This document shows, piece by piece, positions 12,456 to 25,100 of a stretch of 64,000 nucleotides of DNA. How positions within the stretch are numbered: position 1 is the stretch's first letter; each line of letters opens with the position of its first letter. The notes under the pieces are model-generated. The model was not told the origin of the DNA, did no database searches, and saw only the letters and a program-made list of their open reading frames with translations. The position numbers and the translations under genes are program-made. This DNA comes from Argopecten irradians (Eukaryota > Mollusca > Bivalvia > Pectinida > Pectinidae), in contig NC_091147.1 in NCBI RefSeq assembly GCF_041381155.1, forward strand, positions 34,118,909-34,182,908, given 5' to 3'.

Positions 12456-13639
12456 CTTGATTATTTTTCTCCCATATTTTAAAGATAAATCAAAAAAATT
12501 AATGGCGTCCTCGACAGCAGTTTCCGCATGTATTGATGACGTCATCGTCAAACGCGTGTGAACTGTCTTTTTCCTTCCCACGATAAAGAATAAATAGTTA
12601 CGTTTTTCCTAACAACCGCTGGATAACCCTGTCAGGTATGGGAGAAGGATTTGCACCTACATTTGTACACCCTTTGAACGTCATGACCACGTTACCCGGC
12701 CTTCTGCCCTTCTAGATCTACATCCTGATCTACCAGAGTCGCATCCCTTTGTTTGATGGAGCGAAACAATGGGAAGTAACTCTGAGAGATAAGAAAAATC
12801 TTTCGCATGGTAATCATTTATTTACGTATTCTGACATGATGCAGCCAAAGTATCATCTCGGAATATTTAACTTGTCAATATTCACTGATTGTGTAACAAA
12901 TAAATCGAACAATAGTTAAACCTCATAATATCGTAGTTAAAGTGACCGACAGAAAAACTTCGAAACATCGAGACTTCGAATTATTCATGGTTGGCATTAG
13001 ACCGATGACCGATGTTTTTTACCATGACCAAGTGTGGCAGTTGTGTACATGTCAACTCTGTCCCGACAAATTTCTATAATCATTGAATTTACTACAAATA
13101 AAACAAATCGTAAAATCAATCAAGTGTATTGTTATCGTTAACATTACGTTATATAATACTAGTGAAACATCTGAAATACACAATTACCAGTACGTGCGTA
13201 CTAACCCATATATACTCCGACCGCTCGTGTTACCTCTAGAGTTTCACGTGAACTCGCCCTTAACATTCGGTAAACCTCTGCCGATTCGTTCGATGTAGAG
13301 TACCGTAATCGGCCGAGGTTTGCCGAAAGTTAGATGTAGGGTATGTTTGGCATGTTAGATAATTCAGAACCATTTTAGCTCTTCTTTAAACACTGCATTT
13401 TAGCATATTGCAGGGCTTGTTATAGCAGAAACATATATAAATAGAGATTGGAAACTCCTTCTTTGTCATTGTTGACAGGCAGAGGGACCTCCGGTTTATA
13501 GGCCTTGGCTAACTTCTTTTAAGTAAATTGTTTAAACATGGTATTTTTGCATCAACACTGAGTTTAAACATTATATCATGGTTTGATGTGATCAGTTTTC
13601 CCGATTGATGTTATAATCCCTCGCTTTCTCCGAAACGGG

Positions 13640-14390
13640 TAATATTAATTTGGGTTTGTCCGTCTGTCCTTGCGTCTGTCGGTCCGTCTGCCTGTAACAC
13701 TTCGATTCGTTTCCGTGCAATAACTGTAACAAATGTCAACTGATTTTCTTCAAACTTTGTGATAAGGTTAAATGCCTTAAAAGCTCGGCAAAGTTCGATC
13801 GCGACTGTCGATGGACCTTATTTAGCGGAATTATGGCCCTTTGAATTACTAAAAACGTCATTTTCTGTCATTTCCGTGCAATAAGTATAACAATTTAATG
13901 AAAACAGATTTTCTTCAAACTTAGTAACAAGGTTAAATGCATTAAGGACTCGGCCAAGTTGTTAAAACTTATATTGTTAAAACTTGGTAACCTGATGCCT
14001 TAAGGACTTAGCCAAGTTCGATCGCCACTTTTGGCAGATCTTAATTAGCAGAGTTATGGCCCTTTGATTTAATAAAAAAAAGTCATTTTCTGCCACTTCC
14101 GTACAATAACTCTAATAAATATTAAACGATTCTTTAAACTCGGTAACAAGGTCAAATACCTTAAGGGCTTGGCCAAGTTCGATTGCCACTTTTGGCTGAC
14201 ATTATGTAGTGGAGTTATGGCCATTTGATGTACTAAAAACGTAATTTTCTGTCATTTCCTTTGCAATAATTGTGACAAATGTAAACCGATTTTCTGAAAA
14301 GTTAGTATCGAAGTTAAATGCCTTAAGAGCTCAGCCGAGTTTAAAAGTCACTTTCAGCGGACATTATTTTACACATCTTACTTCCGAATA
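13640..14390. mobile_element. Pearl/HINE-like element with ~160-bp tandem core
   Basis: A GTCTGTC/GTCCGTCTG-rich segment (13655-13695) is followed by about four tandem units. Their starts at TTCCGTGCAATAA lie near 13711, 13872, 14097 and 14256. The basic period is ~160 bp, and the second unit carries an extra ~60-bp internal duplication. Shared landmarks are TTTTCTTCAAACTT, GGCCAAGTTCGAT and GAGTTATGGCCCTTTGA. A simple-sequence head plus ~160-bp core repeats matches what is described for bivalve pearl-type elements. The boundaries are approximate. Confidence 0.6.
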
Positions 14391-15775
14391 AGACTTCAGT
14401 TTATTTTTTCATGTTTCAACCAAGGTTAAACCTAACCTCAATAATGTTTACCTACAATATGTCCTGAAAGGGGGGATGGAAATTCTACGAATTTGCTTGT
14501 TTAATATGATTTTTGAAAGCACGAAAATAAGCAATTTTACCTGGAAAATCAGGCATTTTGTTTTATTATTAAATAAGTTAAAATATTATTTTTCTATCCA
14601 AAATCGTACTCAAACCATCTGATAATTACTGAACTTTTACAAGATATCAAAGTTATTCTTTTATATTCAATGATTTCAGAGTTTATCTAAAAAACCTAAG
14701 CACATACAGAGGTACATTTGCCGATCGTAAAATTGGAGGAGTTGCCATTCTCTATGTATATATGTTTCTGATTATAGTGTCATATTTCGATTTAATAATT
14801 TTGATGTTTATACATTTGTATATAGCGACTCCTCAGACAATACCAGACAATGCTATTTGTTGTGAAGGGAACTCGATTCCCCTGATATATAAATTTAAAC
14901 CAACACAAAGGACATTCGATGGATATGATGACAATGTGTTTATTCATAACCTTCAGTGACGTTCTGGACGTCCTTCAGTGCCGTGTACAAGTCGTGCTTA
15001 ATTAGCCTTCAAACAAACATGCTTGGCTTTGAATATTATAGTAGCATTATGACGATGTCTCGTGTGTTCTAACATTTAGATGTTTTTGCAAGGTTGGCGC
15101 TACCGCATGAACACTGTATAACAACACCATGCATAATTTATACGTGCGTGCGACCTACATTTCATTAGTCACAAAATGTGTTTTAGGGAAGATATCGTGT
15201 GCTTTCTAGTTGTATAATGACATTCAGACCTAGAGTTATTTCCCTTTCTTTCACTTGTCTGTATGATATTACGACAATGTAGCAGACGACAAGGCTGAGA
15301 ATAATTATTTTCATTTGTTACTTTGTACTTGTGATTTCATATGTTGCTCGAAAATCTAGTATTCACTCGACTTTTGATATCACATTGTACCTTTAAACAT
15401 ACTAAGGTCAACAAAAGTAAATATTTCAATGAAATATTTAAGGATTAACTTGAATAGATTTTTTATGTTATGGAGAGGCGGTTTATGATGAGAGTACACT
15501 CAGATTTTTGTGTTACATCTCCATAACATAAAACATCTGTTCAAATTAATCTTTGTTATTCAATTTACTAAAGATAATCTCTTCAATACTCAAAATTCAT
15601 TTGGGGACTCTTTTGTCTATGAAATCTTTACGCCATCATCTCAGCCAATCAGAAGCAACGTCACAAACGGCGACGACATTTTTTCCTTTATTGGCTGATA
15701 AAGTAAACTTTTAGTCAATGAAAATGCTTGTAACAAGGAAAGTTGAATAATATGTATATTTTTTTTCAATTTCAG
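14391..15775. other. Non-coding region upstream of the glycosyltransferase, with an inverted repeat
   Basis: Contains a 120-bp inverted repeat at 15438-15557 (TTTTTATGTTATGGAGA / TCTCCATAACATAAAAC). A segment at 15640-15700 with CCAATCAGAAGC and TTGGCTGATAAAG recurs at about 54780-54850, so it is a dispersed repeat. No coding exon is supported. Confidence 0.5.
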
Positions 15776-15975
15776 AAATGAATGAATGGATGGATGATTG
15801 CACATTTAACCGGAAGTGTTCAACCGGAAGTGTTCAACCGGAAACAGGTTCCTGGCACCGAAAGTGTCTATACTAGAATGATTCACATTGATGTTATATA
15901 ACAACAATTGTGCCATCGTGGAATGTAGAGTATTGACGAAACCCTCATTCGCAACGGAAAGGGAGGTAACTTTTG
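15776..15975 (+). promoter_or_regulatory. Probable 5' UTR exon start with upstream ORFs
   Basis: A polypyrimidine tract and CAG acceptor end at 15775, so an untranslated exon segment probably begins at 15776 and runs into the glycosyltransferase CDS. It holds an in-frame upstream ORF (15778-15876, 32 codons then TAG). A second upstream ORF starts at ATG 15891 and reads out of frame through the main start to TAA at 16158-16160. Neither the main ATG nor ATG 15891 has a purine at -3. The overlapping upstream ORF could lower translation of the main frame; this is inference. Confidence 0.45.
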
Positions 15976-17532
15976 ATGAGGGTTTTAACTCGCTACAAGT
16001 ATGTTCAGATCCGAGTGTTTCGTCCGTTACGAAGAACAAGACGTACGTTCTGTCTTGTCTTATTTACAGCGTTTCTCTTCGGACTGTTTACATTTTTACT
16101 GGAAATATTCAACACAACAGACAGGTACCGGACGTTTTCAATGGTGCCGTACAGCGGTAACTTAAGTGAACTGAGACAATCATTTGTGACTAGAGAGCCA
16201 GAAATTGTGCCGAAAATTCATCAACGCGCCATAACAGTCCCTCCAACAAATTACAACCACACTAAAACTATTCTCGGACGTCATAAGCCATTAATTACAC
16301 TACATTCATCGACAAATATAACGCATAAAGTTCACGAAGGGAAACTTCCATTTAATTCCACTTTACTTGATAAACGTCCTAGTAAAGTATTGCCTGTGCC
16401 TAAAGAGAGTGCTTTAAAAACAAAAAGAAAGTCATTAAACTCCACTTTACTTGAAAAACGCTCTGGTAAATCATTGCAATTGCCTAAACAGAGTGCTCAA
16501 AAAACAAAAATCAATTTATCGAGGCCAAAATCTAAGTATTTGTCTTATAAAGAGAATTTCGTATACCCCCTCGACATCAACTTGACGACTTTAGTGAATG
16601 CTTCCATGAACGGGATAGAAAATACAAAACACAAGCCCATCAACCCACACGACTTTTGGTACCTTCATAAACCATACAACTGTAACTTCAAGTTAAAAAA
16701 GAATGCAAAAAAGAACATGTTGGTGTTAGTAAAATCATATGTAGGAAATATTGCACAGAGAGTAGCGCTCAGGACTCTATGGAATAATACCAAGGATTCT
16801 AATATGCGACGGGTATTTATGCTTGGATACCAACGACCACATCAATTGGCCGTGGACAATGAAAGCAGAAAATATCATGATATCATTCAGGAAAATTTTG
16901 TCGATGATTACATGAACAATACATTTAAGACCATTATGGCATACAATTGGGCGACGAAATACTGTCGCCGTGCGCATGTCATACTTTTTCTTGACGACGA
17001 CTATCTCGTAAATATGACCGTCATGGCAGCTCACGTGCGGACCGTATACCAGAACCAAAGCTCAGGATTATATACGGGGACGCTAGCGAAACATGCGCCG
17101 CCCTACCGGGACAAAAATGAACGATGGTACCTCACTTACAAACAGTACCCGTATGACGAATTCCCGCCATATGTTGGCGGTGGTGCTTATGTAGTGTCTT
17201 TTGACGTGGCCAAAAAATTCAAGTATGCCTTTCCTTATGTGCAATATATGGGCATTGATGATGTATATTTGGGCATTGTGGCCAAAAAGTTAGACATAAA
17301 ACCTAAAAACGATCCCTATCTTGATAGTCACAGCAAAGTGTCTATAGCGAAGGAATGTTCTCATAATGCTACGGACCTTCTCAAGAGAGTCTGTCCTCTT
17401 CGCTTACCTAAAAAAGTGGGTCGGACTATTAGGCGGGTCAGACATAAGCCCGTCAATGCTGCCATCTTTGTTTTATGTTTTGGTCTGGCAATAACTTGTA
17501 TCGTACTGTTATCTTGTTGTTTATCCGATTAA
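15976..17532 (+). CDS. GT31 beta-1,3-galactosyl/N-acetylglucosaminyltransferase, brainiac-like
   Basis: A 518-residue type II Golgi glycosyltransferase predicted to transfer a sugar from a UDP donor in beta-1,3 linkage to a glycan. The start is ATG 15976; the codon just upstream is TTG. A basic N-terminus (RPLRRTRR) precedes a signal-anchor helix at about residues 25-42. Next comes a stem of about 190 residues containing two 28-residue repeats (126-153 and 154-181). The catalytic domain runs from about 240 to 480. It shows the GT31 signs: RVALRTLWN (acceptor-side motif), LFLDDDYLVN with the DxD at 340-342, and YVGGGAYVVS. GIDDVYLG (426-433) stands in place of the usual EDVYxG. Several NxS/T sequons are present. 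A hydrophobic helix at about 495-515, just before the stop, is unusual for the family. The coding sequence has no introns, and a polyadenylation signal follows. Donor and acceptor cannot be assigned from sequence. Confidence 0.9.
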   Translation: MRVLTRYKYVQIRVFRPLRRTRRTFCLVLFTAFLFGLFTFLLEIFNTTDRYRTFSMVPYSGNLSELRQSFVTREPEIVPKIHQRAITVPPTNYNHTKTILGRHKPLITLHSSTNITHKVHEGKLPFNSTLLDKRPSKVLPVPKESALKTKRKSLNSTLLEKRSGKSLQLPKQSAQKTKINLSRPKSKYLSYKENFVYPLDINLTTLVNASMNGIENTKHKPINPHDFWYLHKPYNCNFKLKKNAKKNMLVLVKSYVGNIAQRVALRTLWNNTKDSNMRRVFMLGYQRPHQLAVDNESRKYHDIIQENFVDDYMNNTFKTIMAYNWATKYCRRAHVILFLDDDYLVNMTVMAAHVRTVYQNQSSGLYTGTLAKHAPPYRDKNERWYLTYKQYPYDEFPPYVGGGAYVVSFDVAKKFKYAFPYVQYMGIDDVYLGIVAKKLDIKPKNDPYLDSHSKVSIAKECSHNATDLLKRVCPLRLPKKVGRTIRRVRHKPVNAAIFVLCFGLAITCIVLLSCCLSD

Positions 17533-17636
17533 TGCAAACAGATTAAATTATGTTCCTTTTAATGTCTTATAGTAAGTGTTCTTTTTTCATTAATAACAAA
17601 ATTATTTTCGACGATTTTTATCAATGCAACATTTGC

Positions 17637-17642
17637 AATAAA
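17637..17642 (+). terminator. Polyadenylation signal of the glycosyltransferase gene
   Basis: AATAAA 105 bp after the stop codon; plausible spacing for a short 3' UTR. Confidence 0.45.
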
Positions 17643-19089
17643 CATTCTGAGTCATATTTTGTTTCACGCAACACAGTCAGAGACATCCATCGAGACACAG
17701 TAAGATGCAGACAAATTTAAAAAAGAAAAAATGAGACCGAGATTATAGAACAGAACTATTGAAGTAAAACATGTACAAATAGATTGATTGTTTCCTTTAA
17801 AGATGGTCCACCGCTGACGAATGATATGTTTTCGCTATCAAAAACGGGAATAGACGAATAAGTATTTTCTTCAGCTACAAAAGTTACTTACTTTAACACT
17901 ATTACCACTATTGAGAAATATGAGCTTCTTATTTCACTTAAAGACAAAGACATAAAATATTAATTTGGGTCCCGAAAAAAAATCTATGGCGCTATGTCCT
18001 GTATGGAATGAAGAACTAACTGCTCATGCACCAATTATTTTTTATATGTCCTTTTGTGTTAATTAAACACATATAAACACGATAAACGTATAAAAGTTAT
18101 TGTTCAAATAATGAGTATCGTTTACACTTCGAGTGTGGTGGGGGAGCATCTGTAAATAACTTGTATTGTTCTTTTCCCGTTATTTATTAACGCAGTATCT
18201 GCAAAAGAAAACAGAAAAAAAAACACACATTTTTTCTTCTCGCATAGGCAGGGCTATTTTATGAAATCACTGACAGATTTTAAAATGAAAAGTTGGAAAA
18301 AAAGACAGAAACCTAGAAAGAAAGAATTGTTAGAGTTACTCCCCTTAATCTCCGTGTCACTCGTCAGTACAGGAATTCAACAGACATGTAGAAACCGTAG
18401 GGAAAGTATAAAAATCATATTCTTTAGAAGTACTAAGTCTTTTTTGAAATATTATACCTTTTCATTTAATACTAAAAGAATGATATTATTCGCATTTTTG
18501 CGTTGTGTTGATGTTCCGCAAGGAGAACCTTTCACGCCGAGTGTATTCTCACAGAAAAATACAGTCGTCCCTTATGCAATTTAATCAGGAAATATGATTA
18601 TTACAGAAAATTGAAACTGGCGTTGATGATGAGAGTGTATTGCATTAAAAATAACCAAATAGAAGAGTAATTCTATGTATAGGTGTTTTCATTCGTGAAG
18701 CTTTAATTATTTTCGCAGTATTCGCAGTCAAGTCCCTAAACATTAAACGTTTGCTATTGTATTACTTGTATATTTCCTTCTCTCTTTTTACCGTGAATAG
18801 ACAAATTCATAATTGTTCAAAATCTGTTTGTGCACCAAATTTTGACTACACCAAAATAAGTATGATTACAGTACATCATTGATATGAGCAAAACAAATAA
18901 ATCAATGAATATATGACTCTTTATGATTTGATACAGAAATATTTTAAAACATTGATAAAAGACTGAACTGAAATTTTTGATTTTAATAAGAAATCAGAAT
19001 ATGATATCGTTCTTTATGTTTCAAACAAGAATTTTTGATACTTAATTCAAAGTATGGACAATCATAACATAAAACCATGTTTCAAATTT
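17643..19089. other. Convergent intergenic region / unresolved 3' part of the SPFH gene
   Basis: The minus-strand SPFH-like gene must continue here, because exon 11 ends in phase 2 at 19185. Several minus-strand acceptor-like sites keep the phase open for a short distance (after 18312, 17936 and 17825). None gives a convincing continuation of the coiled coil, so no exon is called. A plus-strand open frame at 18261-18584 looks like a chance frame. Confidence 0.4.
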
Positions 19090-19173
19090 AATCACCCCTG
19101 TAATGTCACAATGAACTGTTCCGACCTTTGAATTAGAAGAGTCCAAATGTATTGTAAGGTGTGAATGAGTTGA
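19090..19173. mobile_element. Small MITE with CACCCC / GGTGTGAATGAG ends
   Basis: An ~84-bp palindromic-ended repeat homologous to 20127-20216 (opposite orientation; shared AATGAACTGTTCC and TTCAAATGT/TCCAAATGT). Its right end stops about 12 bp from the exon 11 splice donor of the SPFH gene. Confidence 0.6.
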
Positions 19174-19184
19174 TAATAACTTAC

Positions 19185-22100
19185 TTCTCCATTGTAAATT
19201 TGTGTTTCAGAGCATCTACTTCCAGTTTTTGTTCTGAAACAAAGAGAAACAGAAATACAAGTTGTTCTTGGTAACTGCCAAACTCAAACCAGCGTACTTG
19301 GGAGGCCTTTGTCCTTTTATTGGTAAAGCATTTCACTCGGGTGAGGTCCAATCACAGGTTTACGACGCGCAAAAAAAACCAACCTAAAAATACTGTATTT
19401 TAAGTATTTTTTTTGCGCGTCGTAAACCTGTGGTCCAATATGCTTAAGGAGTTCAGGATGAGATAGAGTTTCGATACAAAACAATGTGTTGGAGTAAAGT
19501 CAAATCAATTGAGTCCTTTTCTGATAAAATCAACTACCACTTACATTTTTCTCAAGAATTAATTGGGTTGATCCAAGGGTCGTTTTATAGAACATACTTA
19601 GAAGAAGTTTATATGAACATTTCTACACTATTTTCACTCTAAGGGGATATCATTCAAAACTTACGTAGTTCTTTTCGTGATTTTTCACTTTCTAATTTCA
19701 TGTCAGTGAGGACTTGATTTTGTTCTTCTTTTTCATACTGTAATGTATAAAGTCATAAATTACCATGTAGCTAGATTTAAAGGAATAAACATGAGACAAA
19801 TTTGCAATAACAAACATCGTTTTAAAACATACTGTATAGCCCGTTATTTTCATGGGTCAATGTTTTCGCGAATTTTACCACAATCTAGTGTGATTGAATT
19901 TATGTTCACAAAATCTAGCATGATTGAATTTACGTTTACTTTAAACGCAATTTTGCGAGTTGGCTTCAAGGATATACATTTATACAATCCAACCAATTAA
20001 AAATATTTCACAGATAAAAAATTCCCATTCACGTCGATGATCTGGGAAATCTCGACAATATCATCCCCACAAAATACCAGCAATGCAATCAGCTCATTTT
20101 GAGTAAAATAAATATGAAAGAAACATCACATTCATTCACCCCTAAAAACACATTTGAACTCCCCTTAAACTAAAGCTGGAACAGTTCATTAGAGAATTTC
20201 AGGGGTGAATGAGTTAAAAGACAACATTTAATTTATAGAATTTCTCATCAATATGACTTACGTTTATTTTTAGATTTGTCCTCGTTTCCACGGCGTTGTC
20301 ATGGAGCTGTTGAAGTTTAGCATGTGCATGGTAACCACGGTAGATCACTTTGGTGATCGTGTAACCAATCGTTTTACTCCTTTCCATTAACTGCACATAA
20401 TGCTCCAAATTATTCAGCTCGCCTGCCTTCTCCATGAATTCTATATACCTATATTAAAACAAAACTTTAATTAAGTTAAATGAACATCATACTGAATCCT
20501 TAATTACAACTAAAACTTCAAATTTTTTTTTTTTTACTAGGTGAATATGAAATAGGACTTGAATCCATAGTGGTATTAATTTGTATGCAAATTCAGACAA
20601 TTTGGAATTTCAATCTTTGTATTATTGTAACATTATATCAAAATTTATGTTTAAATAATATGCATACTGGTAGTAAGTGAAATGTATTATGATCTTAGGT
20701 ATTAGGCTTACAAAGGCATATCTGTATAGGCTACTGTAAACCATCTCTCATGCATGTGCAATTTACTTTCGCGGATTTCATGATCCAAATAAATTCGCGA
20801 ATGTTCATCTTTGCGAATTAACATCTACATCATCTATATTGATATGAACATTCATTCAATTGTTAAATCCGCAAATATAAATCTTCGTGAACTTGTTTTG
20901 AAATGGAAATCGCGAAATTTATTAGCCTGGCTCTGATTTCTCGAAACAAAAGTGCAGACTTAAGTCAAACTTAAGTTTTTCTCCTTATGTAACGTATATG
21001 AAAACTTTAGACTTGAGTCAGTTAAGTTTGTTTCGAGAAATCAGGGCCTGGAAAGATAGCTGATTTACAGTACAAATTAATTCAATTTTCTATTGTTAGT
21101 TCTAAACCGCGTGACCATGTTTGTTCTGACTGCCTTGAAAATTCGACAATCTGTTTTGTCTACACAGGATTACTTCTTTGTCTGATATCATGATTTTATT
21201 TTAGTATTATATAATTTATACTTACGTGTACAGTGATGCGAAGGCCACAACATCAGCACACACACAGCTGGAGATAAAAGACAAAAGACAAGAAATTGAC
21301 ATCAATGTTTTTATCAAACATATACAATGAACATCTTAATACATGTGTACTTAAAATCTACTCGGTGAAATAGAACAACCTGCTGTGAAAATGTTCAGTT
21401 TTGACACTCTAATACAAACTAGCTTTTTCTACTCCATAAGTCTTTGGTTGCTTACTGGGTTGAAAATAGTTTTATTATTTGTATTATATTCTTTATTTTC
21501 TGTGTATGAACAACATTTTTTTTTTTTAATTTTATACGATACTCAATAATCATTTTATTTTCTCTCTGTAACAGTTGATAACAGTGGGGTTTTTTTTGTA
21601 CGATACACACCACTATCTTATTATCTGTGTATACCTCTATAATACCAATGTACTTACTTAATGAAGTCTGCTATTGGGTCCTTGGTGGCATTCAACTGTG
21701 AAAAACAAAAACAAGGAATAATTCAGACCAATAACATATTAATCGGTAACTGCAACTATGAAAACACCGATTTCACAGCGAGTGATTCATTACAATTAAT
21801 TTAACCAATGTTCCGAAATAAGCGTAATCGATGAGTTTATTTTTCTTTATAAATATTCCTAAATAACATGTAGTTTTTGTTTGTTTGTTTGTTATCAATG
21901 ATCTCAAATTCTGTATTTGCATATTACAGAGTTATATGCCCTTGCAAGTAGGTATTGTTTGAGATGTCATGTGTTTGCGAGAGTAAACATAATAATACTT
22001 TTGGAGAAAATGACATGAATTGCGTCCACAAAAGAATGATGTCACAATGGATACGTACTGCAAAGGGAGCTAACACTGTAATATGTAAAGACGGAATAAC

Positions 22101-25100
22101 TGTTATCAATCTGTTTATTAACCAATCACTCACCATAGTATCAATGTCGTTGATCTCAAAACATAACATGAGTTTCACTTTAATGGCAGCATCATCCTTT
22201 AATCTCACCTCGTCAACCTACAGATAGAATGATGACAATGGTTACCTCCCCTTGTTAGGTTACAATGGCTACTTCCCCTTACTTGGTATGTAATAATTAC
22301 CTCCCTTGTAACGTTAAAATGGTAACCTTCCCTTTAAAGGTTACCTCCCCTTGTAAGGTTACAATGGTTACCTCCCCTTTTGAGGTTAGAATGGTTTTCT
22401 CCCCTTACTTGGATTGTTATAATTACCTCCCTTGTAAGGGTAAAATGGTTACATCCCCTTACTTAGTACGTTATAATTACCTCCCTTGTAAGGGTTCAAA
22501 GGTTACCTGTCCTTGGTAGTTTGTAATGATAACCTCCCCTTGCTATGTTAAAATGTTTATCTCCCCTTGGAACATTATTATGATAACCTTCTATTAGGGT
22601 TACAAGATTACAAAGGTTATCTACCCTTGGTAAATTATATTGATTACCTCCCCTTGTTAGGTTAAAAAGTTTACCACCCAATGTAATGTTGTTATGATCC
22701 ATAAAAATGGAATTATCACAACAGGAATAGTCAAATCAAATTACATTTACCGGTACATTTCTTGATTTAAACAATCAAATCTGTCTTTAATGACCACCAT
22801 CACCAGCCCTGTGTGGTCAGTTTGGCCCTGCCATCGAAAATGTTTTTTGAACTCTAATAATACGACCAGCCATCAGAATTTGGGGTCATGTTGCTTCTAA
22901 AATTCTTCATTCAAAAAAATGTTGTTTTTTTTGGACGTTAGTGGTTGAAACTTAAATACTATACAAGCCATGTGCTGTATGAAATTGAAGTCCTTAATTT
23001 CTAGTTGATGAAAAGCGAGAAAAACATTGTGTACTTATTAACCTGGGAAAGACACATATTTAGTGAAGTGCATTAAATATTCTCAGCCTACATAGAAATC
23101 TTTCTCTTACTGTTTATTTTAAATGATTTGAATGCATCTTGTTTAAGCAGTCATTTTTTGTCTGTCCCTTGGGTGTCCACTTTTTACAGGTTAGAATGTC
23201 CATTATAAAGCTGATCAAGAATAACACTTGTACAATGTACCTACATTATAATAGAGCTGATCAGGTATAACCTTGAGTACTTCAAACTTCTGAATGCCTG
23301 GTATGACACTAGTTTTGTTGTCAGGATCTGTACCATGCCATGAAAATTTGTGCAGCCTGTGGAAAAAAAAACCCAGCTCAGATAAATCAAATTTATTTAG
23401 ACAACAGCAGTTTTATATATTGATTATTCGAAAAACATTTACATACACTACATTATGAATGTTTTGGACAATAGGTTTCAATTTTTCAAATGATATATTT
23501 TTTTTAATGAGGTTTGTTAGTAAAAGAAATAATATCTGGTAATTGTAGAGTGCATAACAATGTTTATCATGAGGTTAAATTTACCTATTTATCTCCCCTT
23601 GATATATTTCAATGCCTGACATTCTATGTTCATTACGATAATTCCCATTCCATGCAAAGTAACAATAGTGACCTCGCCTTGTCTGATTAGTGATTACCTC
23701 CCCTTCTAATTGCAATGGTAACCTCCCCTTGCCTCTTTTTACAATGGTTACCTCCCCTTGTCTGATTACATGTTAATGCCCCCTTGTCAGATTACAATTG
23801 TTTCTTCCCCTTGTCTCATATTACAATGGTTACCTCCCCTTGCCTTTTGTTACAATGGTTACCTCCCCTTGTATGATTACATGTTCACCTCCCCTTGTCT
23901 CAAATTACAATGGTTACCTCCTCTTGTATGATTACAGTGATTACCTCCCCTTCTGATTGCAATGGTTACCTCCCCTTCTGATTACAGTGACAGGAATCAA
24001 TCTAGCTCTGATTTATTACCGTTTATTGGTAAAATTCCCCTCAAGGAATGAATTCCCCTCTGGCCTAAATTCCCCTGAAGACTTAAAAATTCCCCATTTG
24101 GAGCTAAAAAATGACCGTTTTTGTAACACAATTTCCCCTGTGACTTCCTTTTCATTAATTTTTTTTTAATTTTGTTTGCAAATTTCATGTTTATCTTACA
24201 GCTACTGCATATTTTATGATAAACTCAATTTTTTCATTATTGAGCTTAAAATTTTGCTTTACTAAATCTAAAAATAAAATTGGTTGTTTTGCAGTACTTT
24301 TTCATCAAAATGAATATAATTTTGGACCAAAATAAAAAAAGATTCAAATTCCCCTTTATTTCGCCAAACTTTTGCCCTATTTTGAAAAAGGGTAGTTTCC
24401 CCCAAAGCCTAGATTGATCCCTGAGTGATGACCTCCCCTTCTTATTGTGATGGTTACATATCCTTGTCTCATGTAACACTAGTTACTTCCCCTTTTTATA
24501 GCTTTTATTGATGATCTCCCCTTACAGCCAAACAACTCCCAGCACTAAATCCAAATCAGAGGTTGATGTGTTTAGATATACTTACCATTCGTTGGCCTGT
24601 GGGGTGAAGAGCGTCGGACCAAACTGGATGTATCTGGTTACTTCTTTCGACATTTCCTCTCTCCTATACACGACCAAGGCCTCATTAGCATCCAGAGACC
24701 TCATGTTGAGGATAGTGATAGAATTGTGTGCAATTGGATTCTTAAACATCACACATGGCCTGTCAACATACAATGTAATATTTTGGAGATTTGTTCACAG
24801 TTTTCCAACCTCAATAAAATTGTTCTTTTAGTAACATTGTAATTCTCAAGAAGTGAGAGAGTTAGAGGGAAAAAATGCACGGCCAAAGAGGGACTCATAC
24901 ACGAGACCCTCCAAACACTAGCCAGAATGCTCTGCCAAATGAGTTACATGGTAATTGGAGATAAAAAGATCAGGTTTGAGCCCCTGTCAGGTTGCTGTAG
25001 TAATATACATTGCACAGACCCTTTCTTGTATTCGGAGGTCCAGGGTTTGAGAACCGTCAGATTGCCGTAGAGATTATAATTAACTAACCCTTTCTTGTGT

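Noticed and set aside
17764..17936. Possible exons 12 (17892-17936) and 13 (17764-17825, ending TAG) of the SPFH-like gene
   Set aside because: Phases fit and the splice sites are passable, but the residues (SYFSIVVIVL) do not continue the coiled coil. Another acceptor after 18312 also fits. Left unresolved.
18261..18584. 107-codon plus-strand open frame downstream of the glycosyltransferase
   Set aside because: Low-complexity Lys/Ser-rich start, no family signature, and it lies where the minus-strand SPFH gene should continue; most likely chance.
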